Assembly: GCF_002288635.1 (NCBI RefSeq)
Contig: NZ_NRSW01000001.1
Location: 2,218,802 to 2,282,801, forward strand
Source: Mucilaginibacter sp. MD40
GTDB lineage: Bacteria; Bacteroidota; Bacteroidia; Sphingobacteriales; Sphingobacteriaceae
Direction: 5' to 3'
Length of the DNA stretch: 64,000 nucleotides
Shown here: positions 26,283-33,402 of the stretch, in pieces
Layout: every line of letters starts with the position of its first letter
How positions within the stretch are numbered: position 1 is the first letter of the stretch
Notes under the pieces: model-generated
What the model was told of the DNA's origin: nothing
The model's database searches: none
Seen by the model: only the letters and a program-made list of their open reading frames with translations
Made by a program: the position numbers and the translations under genes

Positions 26283-26627
26283 TTATAATTGGTTACTAAA
26301 TATGCGATTAAAGTGTGGTAAATCCACATTCCTATGTGTTTTTATAAAAAAAAGCATCGTAACGATGAATACTGCAAAACCTATCCAAACTGTGTAACGG
26401 CTTAACAGCATATATAAATAAAATTTTTTTGCTGTATCATGTAATGCAGTTCCTTTAGTTTGGTCACGTATTGCTTTTGCCATAATCCATTTTTGCTGAT
26501 TTGATATAGGCCAAACAAAGGATGCGGTTTGCTCAAGTTTAGCAAATAGCTGACTTGATCTTAAAGCAAACCAGGCGTACAATATAAACATCACTATTGT
26601 GATCACAGCAAAAGGATTAAACAGCAT
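26283..26627 (-). CDS. Small membrane protein of unknown function in the GH78 operon
   Basis: A 114-residue protein with two hydrophobic segments, about residues 7-26 (AVITIVMFILYAWFALRSS) and 74-94 (YTVWIGFAVFIVTMLFFIK), joined by a soluble segment rich in Lys, Ala and Gln. It lies seven bases from the GMC gene and six from nagB within an unbroken set of same-strand genes, which supports it as real. I do not recognise a family. It could be a membrane anchor for the GMC enzyme, which here lacks its usual small subunit, but this is only a guess from position. Confidence 0.65.
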   Translation of the reverse strand: MLFNPFAVITIVMFILYAWFALRSSQLFAKLEQTASFVWPISNQQKWIMAKAIRDQTKGTALHDTAKKFYLYMLLSRYTVWIGFAVFIVTMLFFIKTHRNVDLPHFNRIFSNQL

Positions 26628-26633
26628 TGGTTA

Positions 26634-27365
26634 TTAGTTTTTCTTCAATTTTACCGCCACGTCCTCATCCAGCAAAACCACTGCATTATCCAGCGTTTGC
26701 AGGATGGATGCTGGTACGTTAGTACTAACTTCTCCTTGCAGGCTTTTCGCAATAATATCAGTCTTTTTCGTGCCAGAGGCTATGAGTACTGCTTTCCCGG
26801 CCTCTGCCAGGTGTTGTAACCCAAGGGTGATGCCCTCTGTAAGTGGCGTAGCTTTATCAAAATATTTCTGCCCAACTTCAACGGTCACCGGGTCAAGTGC
26901 TGATCGGTGGGCGTAAAGATCAAACGGTGTACCCGGCTCGTTCAAGCCAAGGTGGCCGTTCATGCCAATCCCTACCATCATCACATCAATGCCGCCCTTT
27001 GAAGCGATGAATGCGTTCATGCGCTCACACTCCGCTTCCAGGTTATCCGCTTTAGCGTTAAACAGTGTTACGTTGGTAAGCTTGGTATTAAGCTTATCAA
27101 AAAAGGTGTTTTTAAGATAGTATTTGCAACTGCCTTTGTCGTTCTCATCCATGCCTACCCATTCGTCAAGGCCAATGATGAAAGCTTTTGTCAAATCTAT
27201 ACGGCCATCGTTAGCCCAGTTAACCAGGTAATTAATGGTACCCGTTGGAGAATCGCCGGATGGGAAAACCAGTACCGAATCAGGCTTTTCAGCTAATTGA
27301 CGGGCCACAAGCTCTGCTGCCGCTTTTGACATTTCGTCGTAGTCGTGATATATTTTTACTTCCAT
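26634..27365 (-). CDS. nagB: Glucosamine-6-phosphate deaminase family protein
   Basis: The 243-residue cytoplasmic protein matches the NagB/6-phosphogluconolactonase superfamily. Landmarks are VLVFPSGDSPTGTI, IIGLDEWVGM with the catalytic Asp, VGIGMNGHLGLNEPG with the His, and GITLGLQHLAEAGKAVLIASG. NagB converts glucosamine-6-phosphate to fructose-6-phosphate and ammonia. The C-terminal phrase VPASILQ fits NagB. It sits between a Gfo/Idh/MocA enzyme and a membrane protein in the GH78 operon, an unusual place for amino-sugar metabolism, so the true substrate could be another sugar phosphate. It is three bases from its upstream neighbour. Confidence 0.85.
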   Translation of the reverse strand: MEVKIYHDYDEMSKAAAELVARQLAEKPDSVLVFPSGDSPTGTINYLVNWANDGRIDLTKAFIIGLDEWVGMDENDKGSCKYYLKNTFFDKLNTKLTNVTLFNAKADNLEAECERMNAFIASKGGIDVMMVGIGMNGHLGLNEPGTPFDLYAHRSALDPVTVEVGQKYFDKATPLTEGITLGLQHLAEAGKAVLIASGTKKTDIIAKSLQGEVSTNVPASILQTLDNAVVLLDEDVAVKLKKN

Positions 27366-27368
27366 GTT

Positions 27369-28460
27369 TTAGTCTTTTTGGGGATTCAACCAAAGGTCAA
27401 CAGGTTTCTCTATTTTAGCATAATAGGGCAGGGCTATCTTTTTGCCCAGGCCTGCAGAAGCATAAGCGGCATAGATCATCTCTAACACTACACGGCCGTC
27501 TTCGCCGGTAACAATAGGGGTTTTATCTTCCCGTACACATTCAATAAAATGCTTTAGTTCCTGCGGGTAACCCTGGTTAAAGGCCTCCTCAAAAATAGTG
27601 AAGGTCCAGCCGGCAGAGCTATCTACCTTTTCCATCGCATAGCCATAACCATTTTTACTATAAGTAAGCGCGGAGTTGCCCATAAACAGATCAGCGTAAA
27701 CCACACCACCAGTACCGTAAATTTCGCAACGGTCATCCATGCCGCCGTGCTTAGCCCAGCTGCTTTCTGCAACGCAGGTAACACCATTCTCAAACTCCAC
27801 CACAACCACGGCATTATCTTCGCCTTTGGTGCGGCCTTTATGCAATACGGTACTCATGGTAGCGTATACGTCCTTTACTTTAGCGTGTTTAAGCACCCAG
27901 CGGAACCAGCCCAGGGCATGGCAGCCCATATCCATCAACACGCCACCACCGGCCAGGTTAATATCATAAAACCAATCGGTATGCGGGCCAGAGTGTTTTT
28001 CCGCTTGTTTAAGCATATACACCTCACCAACGGCGCCTTCGTCAACCAAGCTGCGCGCACGCTCGTATTTGGGCGCGAAACAAAGCTCCTCGGCGTACAT
28101 TAGTTTCACATTGTTCTCTTTGCAAACCGCGATCATTTCATCAGCCTCTTCAATGGTAACGGCTAATGGTTTTTCTATAATGATGTGCTTTTTGGCTTTG
28201 GCGGCTTTTATACAAACTTCGGCGTGCAGGTAATTGGGCACGCAAATATCTATTACCTCGGCATCGGTTTTGGCAAGCAGTTGGTCTACATCGTTAAACC
28301 AGGTTGCTATGTGATATTTTTCGGCAAAGGCTTTGGCTTTATCCGGGTTACGGGCGTAAACGGCTACCACTTCGGCCTCAGGTACAAACCGGTGATACGA
28401 TTCCAGGTGAATGTCTGATATAAAGCCCGCGCCTATAATAGCTACTTTAGTTCTGTTCAT
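27369..28460 (-). CDS. Gfo/Idh/MocA family oxidoreductase (cytoplasmic)
   Basis: A 363-residue NAD(P)-dependent oxidoreductase. Motifs: AIIGAGFISDIHLESYHRF (Rossmann), IIEKPLAVTIEEAD (EKP), GGGVLMDMGCHALGWFRW in the substrate domain, and CVAESSWAKHGGMDDRCEIYGTGG. No signal peptide is present, so it is cytoplasmic. It lies three bases before nagB and 12 bases after the SGNH gene in the same operon. It probably oxidises or reduces the sugar produced by the operon's hydrolase and GMC oxidase. The exact carbon attacked cannot be predicted. Confidence 0.9.
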   Translation of the reverse strand: MNRTKVAIIGAGFISDIHLESYHRFVPEAEVVAVYARNPDKAKAFAEKYHIATWFNDVDQLLAKTDAEVIDICVPNYLHAEVCIKAAKAKKHIIIEKPLAVTIEEADEMIAVCKENNVKLMYAEELCFAPKYERARSLVDEGAVGEVYMLKQAEKHSGPHTDWFYDINLAGGGVLMDMGCHALGWFRWVLKHAKVKDVYATMSTVLHKGRTKGEDNAVVVVEFENGVTCVAESSWAKHGGMDDRCEIYGTGGVVYADLFMGNSALTYSKNGYGYAMEKVDSSAGWTFTIFEEAFNQGYPQELKHFIECVREDKTPIVTGEDGRVVLEMIYAAYASAGLGKKIALPYYAKIEKPVDLWLNPQKD

Positions 28461-28472
28461 GTTTTTAAGGTA

Positions 28473-29159
28473 TTATAAATAGTTCATTTTTTTTAGATAA
28501 GCCACCCATATTTTGTAGGCATCTTTATTAAGGTGCAGGCCTTCAAGGGTATATCGGTTATCCAGCAGGCAGCGTTTATCAGTAAAGAGCGGGGCCAGGT
28601 TCACCCAGGTGAAATTCAGCTCATTTGCTTTAGCTTTTAGTAGCTTGTTTACGACCGGGACATGCGCCCCTTTATCATAATGTTGCGGAAATTTCAGGTG
28701 CGTAGGGTCTACAGGCAATATGCTTTGTACGTAGACACGGGTCTGCGGACTTTGAGCGTGTACACGTTTAATGATCTTGAAATAATTGTCGGCAATTACC
28801 GCGTCGGGGATATCTTTCCCAATGTCGTTTATGCCAAATAGCATGAATAGCTTGTTAGGTTGGCGAGCAATGATATCATCCAGGCGTTTTAAGGCACCAA
28901 AGGTGATGTCGCCGCCTATGCCACGGTTAATAACCGTAGTATCACCGGTAAGGCTTCCCCAGTCGCCCATTTCAGTAATACTATCGCCAAAAAAGATAAC
29001 GTTGGCTTTCTTAACCGGCTGTGCAGCAAATACCTTTAATTTTTCGACGGTATGGTCGGGAATAAAAGGGATGGTATCAAATAAATTTTGATTAGTTGGC
29101 CGTTGTTGCGCCTGTGCTAAAGCCGGTAAGGCTAAAAGCAGCAATAAAAACTTCTTCAT
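28473..29159 (-). CDS. Exported SGNH/GDSL hydrolase (probable carbohydrate esterase)
   Basis: The product is 228 residues from the ATG at 29159, which puts a clean signal peptide first (MKKFLLLLLALPALAQAQ); a longer frame from 29195 would bury it. SGNH blocks: FFGDSITEMGDW with the nucleophile Ser, NRGIGGDI with the Gly, FGINDIGKD with the Asn, and EGLHLN with the catalytic His. At the position before the His many members have Asp (DGxH); here it is Glu. Enzymes of this type deacetylate sugars or split esters on polysaccharides. It is the first gene of the GH78 operon, consistent with removing acyl decorations from the substrate. Confidence 0.87.
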   Translation of the reverse strand: MKKFLLLLLALPALAQAQQRPTNQNLFDTIPFIPDHTVEKLKVFAAQPVKKANVIFFGDSITEMGDWGSLTGDTTVINRGIGGDITFGALKRLDDIIARQPNKLFMLFGINDIGKDIPDAVIADNYFKIIKRVHAQSPQTRVYVQSILPVDPTHLKFPQHYDKGAHVPVVNKLLKAKANELNFTWVNLAPLFTDKRCLLDNRYTLEGLHLNKDAYKIWVAYLKKMNYL

Positions 29160-29270
29160 AAATAAATAATTGGCAGCTAAATGTACAAAATACACTGGTG
29201 ATTTTCTGTCTTCATGACAGAGATTATACTCATGCTAAAACCAGCGGCTCTAAACGGGGTTAGTATTAAT

Positions 29271-29522
29271 ATGACACTTGGAGACGAGATATTAAAGATC
29301 GTAAACAAAATTTACACGCCGGATAGTTTCATAGAAACCAGTTTTAAACGATACGATCTGGCGTTTAAGACTGACGAAGCAGGCAGGCCAATACTGCTAT
29401 TCTTAGGCAAGGCCGACGGGGAAGGGCGCATCAAGGGCGAACGTTTTGCACGCCGGCTGGTGTTTGATGATAGCGGTAATGTATTGAAAGACCATTGGGA
29501 TAACAAAGGAAAAGTGAGTTAA
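29271..29522 (+). CDS. Small conserved-looking cytoplasmic protein of unknown function
   Basis: I start this gene at ATG 29271, giving 83 residues (MTLGDEILKIVNKIYTPD...); a longer frame begins at 29214, but its first 19 residues look random. The product is charged, with no membrane segment, and ends ARRLVFDDSGNVLKDHWDNKGK. It is directly followed, after one base, by the pyrophosphatase gene, so the two are probably co-transcribed. I do not recognise a named domain. Confidence 0.65.
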   Translation: MTLGDEILKIVNKIYTPDSFIETSFKRYDLAFKTDEAGRPILLFLGKADGEGRIKGERFARRLVFDDSGNVLKDHWDNKGKVS

Positions 29523-29523
29523 T

Positions 29524-29997
29524 ATGGAACTGATTTCTGTAATTATTGAGAGCCCGAAGGGTAGTGGTGCAAAGTTTGATTACGAGCCAGCTACAAAAGA
29601 TTTCAAATTAAAAAAGATCCTTCCGGCCGGAATGGTGTTTCCGTTCGATTTTGGTTTTATACCCGATACTAAAGGCGGCGATGGCGACCCGCTGGATGTG
29701 ATCGTTTTATCTGAAATAGGTACATTTACCGGCTGCCGTATGGATTGCCGGGTAATAGGCGCCATTAAAGCCAAACAAACAGAACGCAATGGCGATGAGA
29801 TGCGTAATGACCGATTTGTGGTGGTACCAGAGGTTTCACATCTGTATTCAGACGTTACAACTTTGCTGCAATTACCGGATAGTATTTTGAAGGAACTGGA
29901 AGCTTTCTTTAAAAATTATAATACGCTGGCAGGTAAAATTTTCGATGTAATTGAGCTGATAAATGCCCGGGAAGCGCTTGAAATGATAAATGGCTAA
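29524..29997 (+). CDS. ppa: Inorganic pyrophosphatase, family I
   Basis: A 157-residue soluble pyrophosphatase that splits pyrophosphate to two phosphates and drives biosynthesis. The signature DGDPLDVIVL (residues about 57-66) carries the metal-binding aspartates; KFDYE, FPFDFGFIPDT and the RNDRFVVVP segment also match the family. Length is slightly under the usual 170-180 residues. The start at 29524 is the first ATG in frame and follows the previous stop by one base. Its assignment is firm at the family level. Confidence 0.92.
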   Translation: MELISVIIESPKGSGAKFDYEPATKDFKLKKILPAGMVFPFDFGFIPDTKGGDGDPLDVIVLSEIGTFTGCRMDCRVIGAIKAKQTERNGDEMRNDRFVVVPEVSHLYSDVTTLLQLPDSILKELEAFFKNYNTLAGKIFDVIELINAREALEMING

Positions 29998-30035
29998 GCA
30001 AACCTGACAAAAACTAAACAAATGTAAATGTAATT

Positions 30036-30070
30036 ATGTTGCATTTATAACTATCTTTGTAACATGTTAC
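30036..30070 (+). promoter_or_regulatory. Promoter -7 box and overlapping inverted repeats at the MerC start (possible Fur-family operator)
   Basis: TATCTTTG (30052-30059) matches TAnnTTTG and ends four bases before the ATG at 30064. ATGTTGCA (30036-30043) and TGTAACAT (30058-30065) form an inverted repeat with 7 of 8 matches around it. GTAACATGTTAC (30059-30070) is a perfect 12-base palindrome covering the start codon. Two genes on is a Fur-family regulator, which makes metal-responsive control a fair guess; the binding protein is not proven. Confidence 0.45.
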
Positions 30071-30501
30071 CTCAACGAAAAGCCATAAAGCTTGATAATA
30101 TCGGTATGACCGCCTCGGCGCTATGTGCCATACATTGTGCCGCGGTGCCTGTATTTTTTACAAGCTTACCCTTATTAGGCCTTGGTTTTTTAGCTAACCC
30201 CTGGGTGGAGTGGACAATGATCCTGTTTGCATTGGTAATAGGGGTATGGTCTATCGGTAGCGCTTACCATCAATACCGTAAAACTTTGCCTTTAATTGTG
30301 CTCGGTGCGGGATTTGCCCTAATTATTGGCGGCCATGTTTTTATTCATAACTGGGTGGAAGCGGTGATCGTACCCATTGGTGGATTAACGATAGCAATAG
30401 CACATTATCTTAATTATAAACTGGCCGGTGCCTGCGATGCAGGCGATAACTTTTTGCACATTAAGCACTCCCACAAACACGATAATAAACAGGCTGCTTA
30501 A
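30064..30501 (+). CDS. MerC-domain membrane protein
   Basis: This 145-residue protein has four hydrophobic segments and the MerC signature near the start: NIGMTASALCAIHCAAVPV, with the CAIHC cysteine pair in the first membrane helix. The tail is His-rich (HIKHSHKHDNKQ), which suggests metal binding. MerC proteins move mercury or other metal ions across the inner membrane; in Bacteroidota this version is usually next to a Fur-family regulator, as here, so zinc or another essential metal is more likely than mercury. It is followed after 25 bases by that regulator. Confidence 0.85.
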   Translation: MLPQRKAIKLDNIGMTASALCAIHCAAVPVFFTSLPLLGLGFLANPWVEWTMILFALVIGVWSIGSAYHQYRKTLPLIVLGAGFALIIGGHVFIHNWVEAVIVPIGGLTIAIAHYLNYKLAGACDAGDNFLHIKHSHKHDNKQAA

Positions 30502-30513
30502 CTGAATTTTGCT

Positions 30514-30521
30514 TAAATTTG
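30514..30521 (+). promoter_or_regulatory. -7 box TAAATTTG just before the Fur-family start
   Basis: TAAATTTG fits TAnnTTTG and ends five bases before the ATG at 30527. This may give the regulator its own, probably leaderless, transcript in addition to read-through from the MerC gene. Confidence 0.4.
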
Positions 30522-30526
30522 GGCGA

Positions 30527-30976
30527 ATGGCACAAACAAAGAATTTCCGTTTTGAAGAACTGCTGGATAAGCACCATTTAAAGAAAACCGGTGCCCGGCT
30601 GCGCGTTCTTTCCATGATGTATTCAAAAAATACGGCTACCTCACAGCCCGATCTGGAGAGTGTGATGAGTGATATTGACAGGGTTACCTTATACCGTATC
30701 CTTAACGTGTTTGAGGAAAAAGGTATTATCCATAAGGTGTTTGATCTGAACGGCACGGCCAACTACGCGGTTTGCCATGCTGATTGCGGCGAAAATCATC
30801 ACCACGATGAGCACCTGCATTTTAATTGTACCAACTGCAAAAACGTTTACTGCCTTGATGACCTGCATATGCCGCGTTTAAATTTACCCGAAGGTTTTAA
30901 AGCGGATAGCTTTACGCTTTACGCATCGGGTTTATGCCCTAAGTGCAGCAAGAAGAATGCATCTTCTATTAACTAA
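30527..30976 (+). CDS. Fur family metal-responsive transcriptional regulator (Zur-like)
   Basis: A 149-residue regulator starting at ATG 30527; a TTG at 30509 is also open but lies within the intergenic promoter. The N-terminal winged helix is clear (LKKTGARLRVLSMMYSKN, DRVTLYRILNVFEEKGIIHKV). The dimerisation half has HADCGENHHHDEHLHFNCTNCKNVYCLDD and GLCPKCSKK, two CxxC pairs that bind structural zinc. Such proteins bind DNA as dimers when loaded with Fe, Zn or another ion. The neighbouring MerC gene and the palindromes at 30036-30070 suggest autoregulation of this small metal operon. Which ion is sensed cannot be told. Confidence 0.9.
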   Translation: MAQTKNFRFEELLDKHHLKKTGARLRVLSMMYSKNTATSQPDLESVMSDIDRVTLYRILNVFEEKGIIHKVFDLNGTANYAVCHADCGENHHHDEHLHFNCTNCKNVYCLDDLHMPRLNLPEGFKADSFTLYASGLCPKCSKKNASSIN

Positions 30977-31054
30977 ACACTACTTGGCCATTAGTACGTT
31001 AATCCATTGCAAAATATCATCGTCAAATTCAACAATAGCAAACCTTTATTTACG

Positions 31055-31086
31055 TTTGCAGTTTGATAGTGTGGCTGATAAATTTG
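31055..31086 (+). promoter_or_regulatory. Candidate promoter of the amidase gene
   Basis: TTTG at 31055-31058, 20 bases, then TAAATTTG at 31079-31086. This is a full match to the Bacteroidota TTTG-N19-21-TAnnTTTG pattern. The start codon is at 31105, giving a leader of about 12-14 bases. Confidence 0.55.
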
Positions 31087-31104
31087 TGTCCTCTGATTAA
31101 TTCA

Positions 31105-31923
31105 ATGCAACAAAAATACGCAAGGCTGATCTGTAGCATCAGCATTTTATCTTTATATATTCTCTTCTGTTCTTTCACCCCGGCTGATACCATTGTTACT
31201 ACCGGGTATAAAATAAAGAATGTAATTATTGATGCCGGCCATGGTGGTAAGGATGCCGGCGCACGCGGTCAGTATTCTTTTGAGAAGAATGTTACGCTTG
31301 CCATTGCTAAGAAACTGGATGCCGCTATCCACGCCCAAATCCCTGATCTGAATACGGTATTAACGCGTAATGATGATACCTTTATTGAGTTACGCAGGCG
31401 GTCGGCCATTGCTAATCAATCAAAAGGCAATTTGTTTATTTCTATTCACTGTAACTCGTCTGCCGAGGGAACGGCCTACAGGGCGCATAAGCAAAGCGGT
31501 GTAATGGTGCTGGTTTATGGTTTGCATCGTGTACGTGAGCAGGAGGAAGCCATGCGTGAGAATGCTTCTATTTTTGAGGAAAAAAACTATCAGCAAAACT
31601 ACCAGGCGCTTGATGAATCAGACCCTGCTAATGCCATCATACTCGATGCTTTTACCAAAAAATACCGTAAGCAAAGCATCAAATTTGGCGATCTGTTAAT
31701 GAACGAGTTTACAGATACCGATGGCCGGGTATCATTGGGTGTGCGTGAGCAGGGAGTATATGTACTGGCTAACAGCGCCATGCCATCAGTACTTATTGAA
31801 ACCGGGTTCATCAATAACCCCGATGAAGAAGAATATCTCAATTCAGAAGAAGGGCAAAATGCAATTGTACAATCCATTATAAGGGCTGTTGTAGCTTATC
31901 GTAATGTACTTAATGCACAATAG
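31105..31923 (+). CDS. N-acetylmuramoyl-L-alanine amidase (Amidase_3), exported
   Basis: The product is 272 residues from ATG 31105. An upstream GTG at 31063 is in frame but lies inside the promoter. An N-terminal hydrophobic segment (LICSISILSLYILFCSFT) should be a signal peptide. The zinc amidase domain is complete: VIIDAGHGGKDAGARG with the first His, EKNVTL with the Glu, LFISIHCNSS with the second His, and VLIETGFINNPDEE with the catalytic Glu. It cleaves the stem peptide from muramic acid in peptidoglycan, for example at cell separation. It has no cell-wall-binding repeats. Confidence 0.92.
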   Translation: MQQKYARLICSISILSLYILFCSFTPADTIVTTGYKIKNVIIDAGHGGKDAGARGQYSFEKNVTLAIAKKLDAAIHAQIPDLNTVLTRNDDTFIELRRRSAIANQSKGNLFISIHCNSSAEGTAYRAHKQSGVMVLVYGLHRVREQEEAMRENASIFEEKNYQQNYQALDESDPANAIILDAFTKKYRKQSIKFGDLLMNEFTDTDGRVSLGVREQGVYVLANSAMPSVLIETGFINNPDEEEYLNSEEGQNAIVQSIIRAVVAYRNVLNAQ

Positions 31924-31927
31924 TACT

Positions 31928-31958
31928 TTTGGCAGTCCTGCAGATATGCATAGTTTTT
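31928..31958 (+). promoter_or_regulatory. Candidate promoter of the TerC gene
   Basis: TTTG at 31928-31931 and TAGTTTTT at 31951-31958, 19 bases apart, fit the Bacteroidota pattern except for the final G. The start codon is at 32031, so the leader would be about 65 bases. Confidence 0.35.
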
Positions 31959-32030
31959 TTATTTTAGCATCCGCATAAAACCGTTGCTTTTATTAATAGT
32001 TAGCTAAAAGTAGGTACCAAACCATTATTA

Positions 32031-32870
32031 ATGGATATTTTACACACGCTGCTTGGCGAAGACATAAAAGCCGGATTACTTATCATTCTCAATCTAATTG
32101 TTATCGAGAGCCTCTTATCAGTAGATAATGCCGCGGTGCTGGCTACCATGGTGCTCGATCTGCCGAAGGAACAGCGTGCGAGAGCATTACGCTACGGTAT
32201 TATTGGCGCTTATGTTTTACGTGGCTTATGTTTGCTTTTAGCCACATGGCTGGTAAAGATCTGGTGGTTAAAACCTTTGGGTGGCTTGTATCTGCTATAT
32301 CTGGCCTTTGATTATTTTAAAGGTAAAGCCTCAAAAAAGAAAAAAGAAGCGGAAGAGGATGCAGAAGAGTCTGTTGATAAGAAAAAGAACTGGTTTTACC
32401 GCTCAACCGTTGGTTTAATCGGCACCTTTTGGGCAACCGTTGCTTTGGTAGAGCTGATGGATTTAGCCTTTTCGATAGATAACGTGTTTGCAGCCGTAGC
32501 CTTTACTGATCATGTATTTCTTATATACACAGGCGTGTTCATTGGCATACTGGCTATGCGTTTTGTGGCGCAGGCTTTTGTCAAGTTGATGGAAAAATTC
32601 AGTTTCCTGGAAACGATCGCTTTTATTGTCATCGGTGTTTTGGGGGTTAAATTAACGGCATCATTGTTTGTGCATTTCTACCCCGACTCAGAGGTTGGTA
32701 AGTTTCTTGAAAGTGAAGTGGCCGACGCGGCGGTGTCCATTTTTACGGTAGCCATTTTTATTATTCCGGTGCTTACATCTGTATTTTTTAATTTCCCCAA
32801 AAAGACTACGAAAGAGCCGGAGTTTGCTGAAGAAGCTGATAAAATTACAGGCAAAAATAATACACCGTGA
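32031..32870 (+). CDS. TerC family integral membrane protein
   Basis: A 279-residue membrane protein with about seven hydrophobic segments. TerC landmarks: NLIVIESLLSVDNAAVLATMV near the start and VALVELMDLAFSIDNVFAAVA in the middle, the two E-x-x-x-S-x-DN motifs that probably bind a metal ion. A charged cytoplasmic loop (KGKASKKKKEAEEDAEESVDKKK) separates the halves. TerC relatives are linked to tellurite resistance and to manganese export that supports secreted enzymes. The following pgpA gene overlaps its stop by four bases (GTGA). Confidence 0.9.
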   Translation: MDILHTLLGEDIKAGLLIILNLIVIESLLSVDNAAVLATMVLDLPKEQRARALRYGIIGAYVLRGLCLLLATWLVKIWWLKPLGGLYLLYLAFDYFKGKASKKKKEAEEDAEESVDKKKNWFYRSTVGLIGTFWATVALVELMDLAFSIDNVFAAVAFTDHVFLIYTGVFIGILAMRFVAQAFVKLMEKFSFLETIAFIVIGVLGVKLTASLFVHFYPDSEVGKFLESEVADAAVSIFTVAIFIIPVLTSVFFNFPKKTTKEPEFAEEADKITGKNNTP

Positions 32871-33328
32871 ACAAATTAATCGCGTCTATTTTCGGTATTG
32901 GTTATGTAAAGGGTGGCGGCACATTGGCTGCTTTGGTAACCTGTCCGTTCATTTACTTGCTTTGGCTGCAGCCATGGGCGGCTAATCCTTTGTACCTGGT
33001 TTTGGCTACTGTTATTGTTACGTTGTTGGGTATTTACGTTGGTAATAAAGTTGAACCTTTCTGGGGAAAGGATAGCTACCGGGTGGTGATAGATGAAGTA
33101 GCCGGTATGATGGTGACCATGTTATTTATCCCGGCAAACATTTACTACCTTTTAATGGGCTTTGTGCTGTTCCGCTTCTTTGATATCTTGAAACCGCTTG
33201 GTGTCCGTAAAATGGAGTCGCTGCCCGGCGGGACCGGCGTAATGATGGACGATGTGCTGGCGGGAGTATATGGAAATGTTGTTCTCCAGGTAATCGTCTA
33301 TTTCTTGCATCTGCACGTAATTGCTTAG
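32867..33328 (+). CDS. pgpA: Phosphatidylglycerophosphatase A
   Basis: The 153-residue inner-membrane enzyme removes phosphate from phosphatidylglycerol phosphate, the last step in making phosphatidylglycerol. Family features: GIGYVKGGGTLAALVTCP at the start, SYRVVIDEVAGMMVTM (the PgpA motif with conserved Asp and Glu), RFFDILKPLGVRKMESLPGGTGVMMDDVLAGVYGN. It begins with GTG at 32867, overlapping the terC stop, so translation is probably coupled. Membrane segments are at about 15-35, 37-55, 85-105 and 130-150. Confidence 0.92.
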   Translation: MNKLIASIFGIGYVKGGGTLAALVTCPFIYLLWLQPWAANPLYLVLATVIVTLLGIYVGNKVEPFWGKDSYRVVIDEVAGMMVTMLFIPANIYYLLMGFVLFRFFDILKPLGVRKMESLPGGTGVMMDDVLAGVYGNVVLQVIVYFLHLHVIA

Positions 33329-33402
33329 TTAGATTTAAACATTAAGTAAAGGTTCAGTTTAAATAACTAACTTAGGTGTTAATTTAAACCCTAAGCATAA
33401 GT

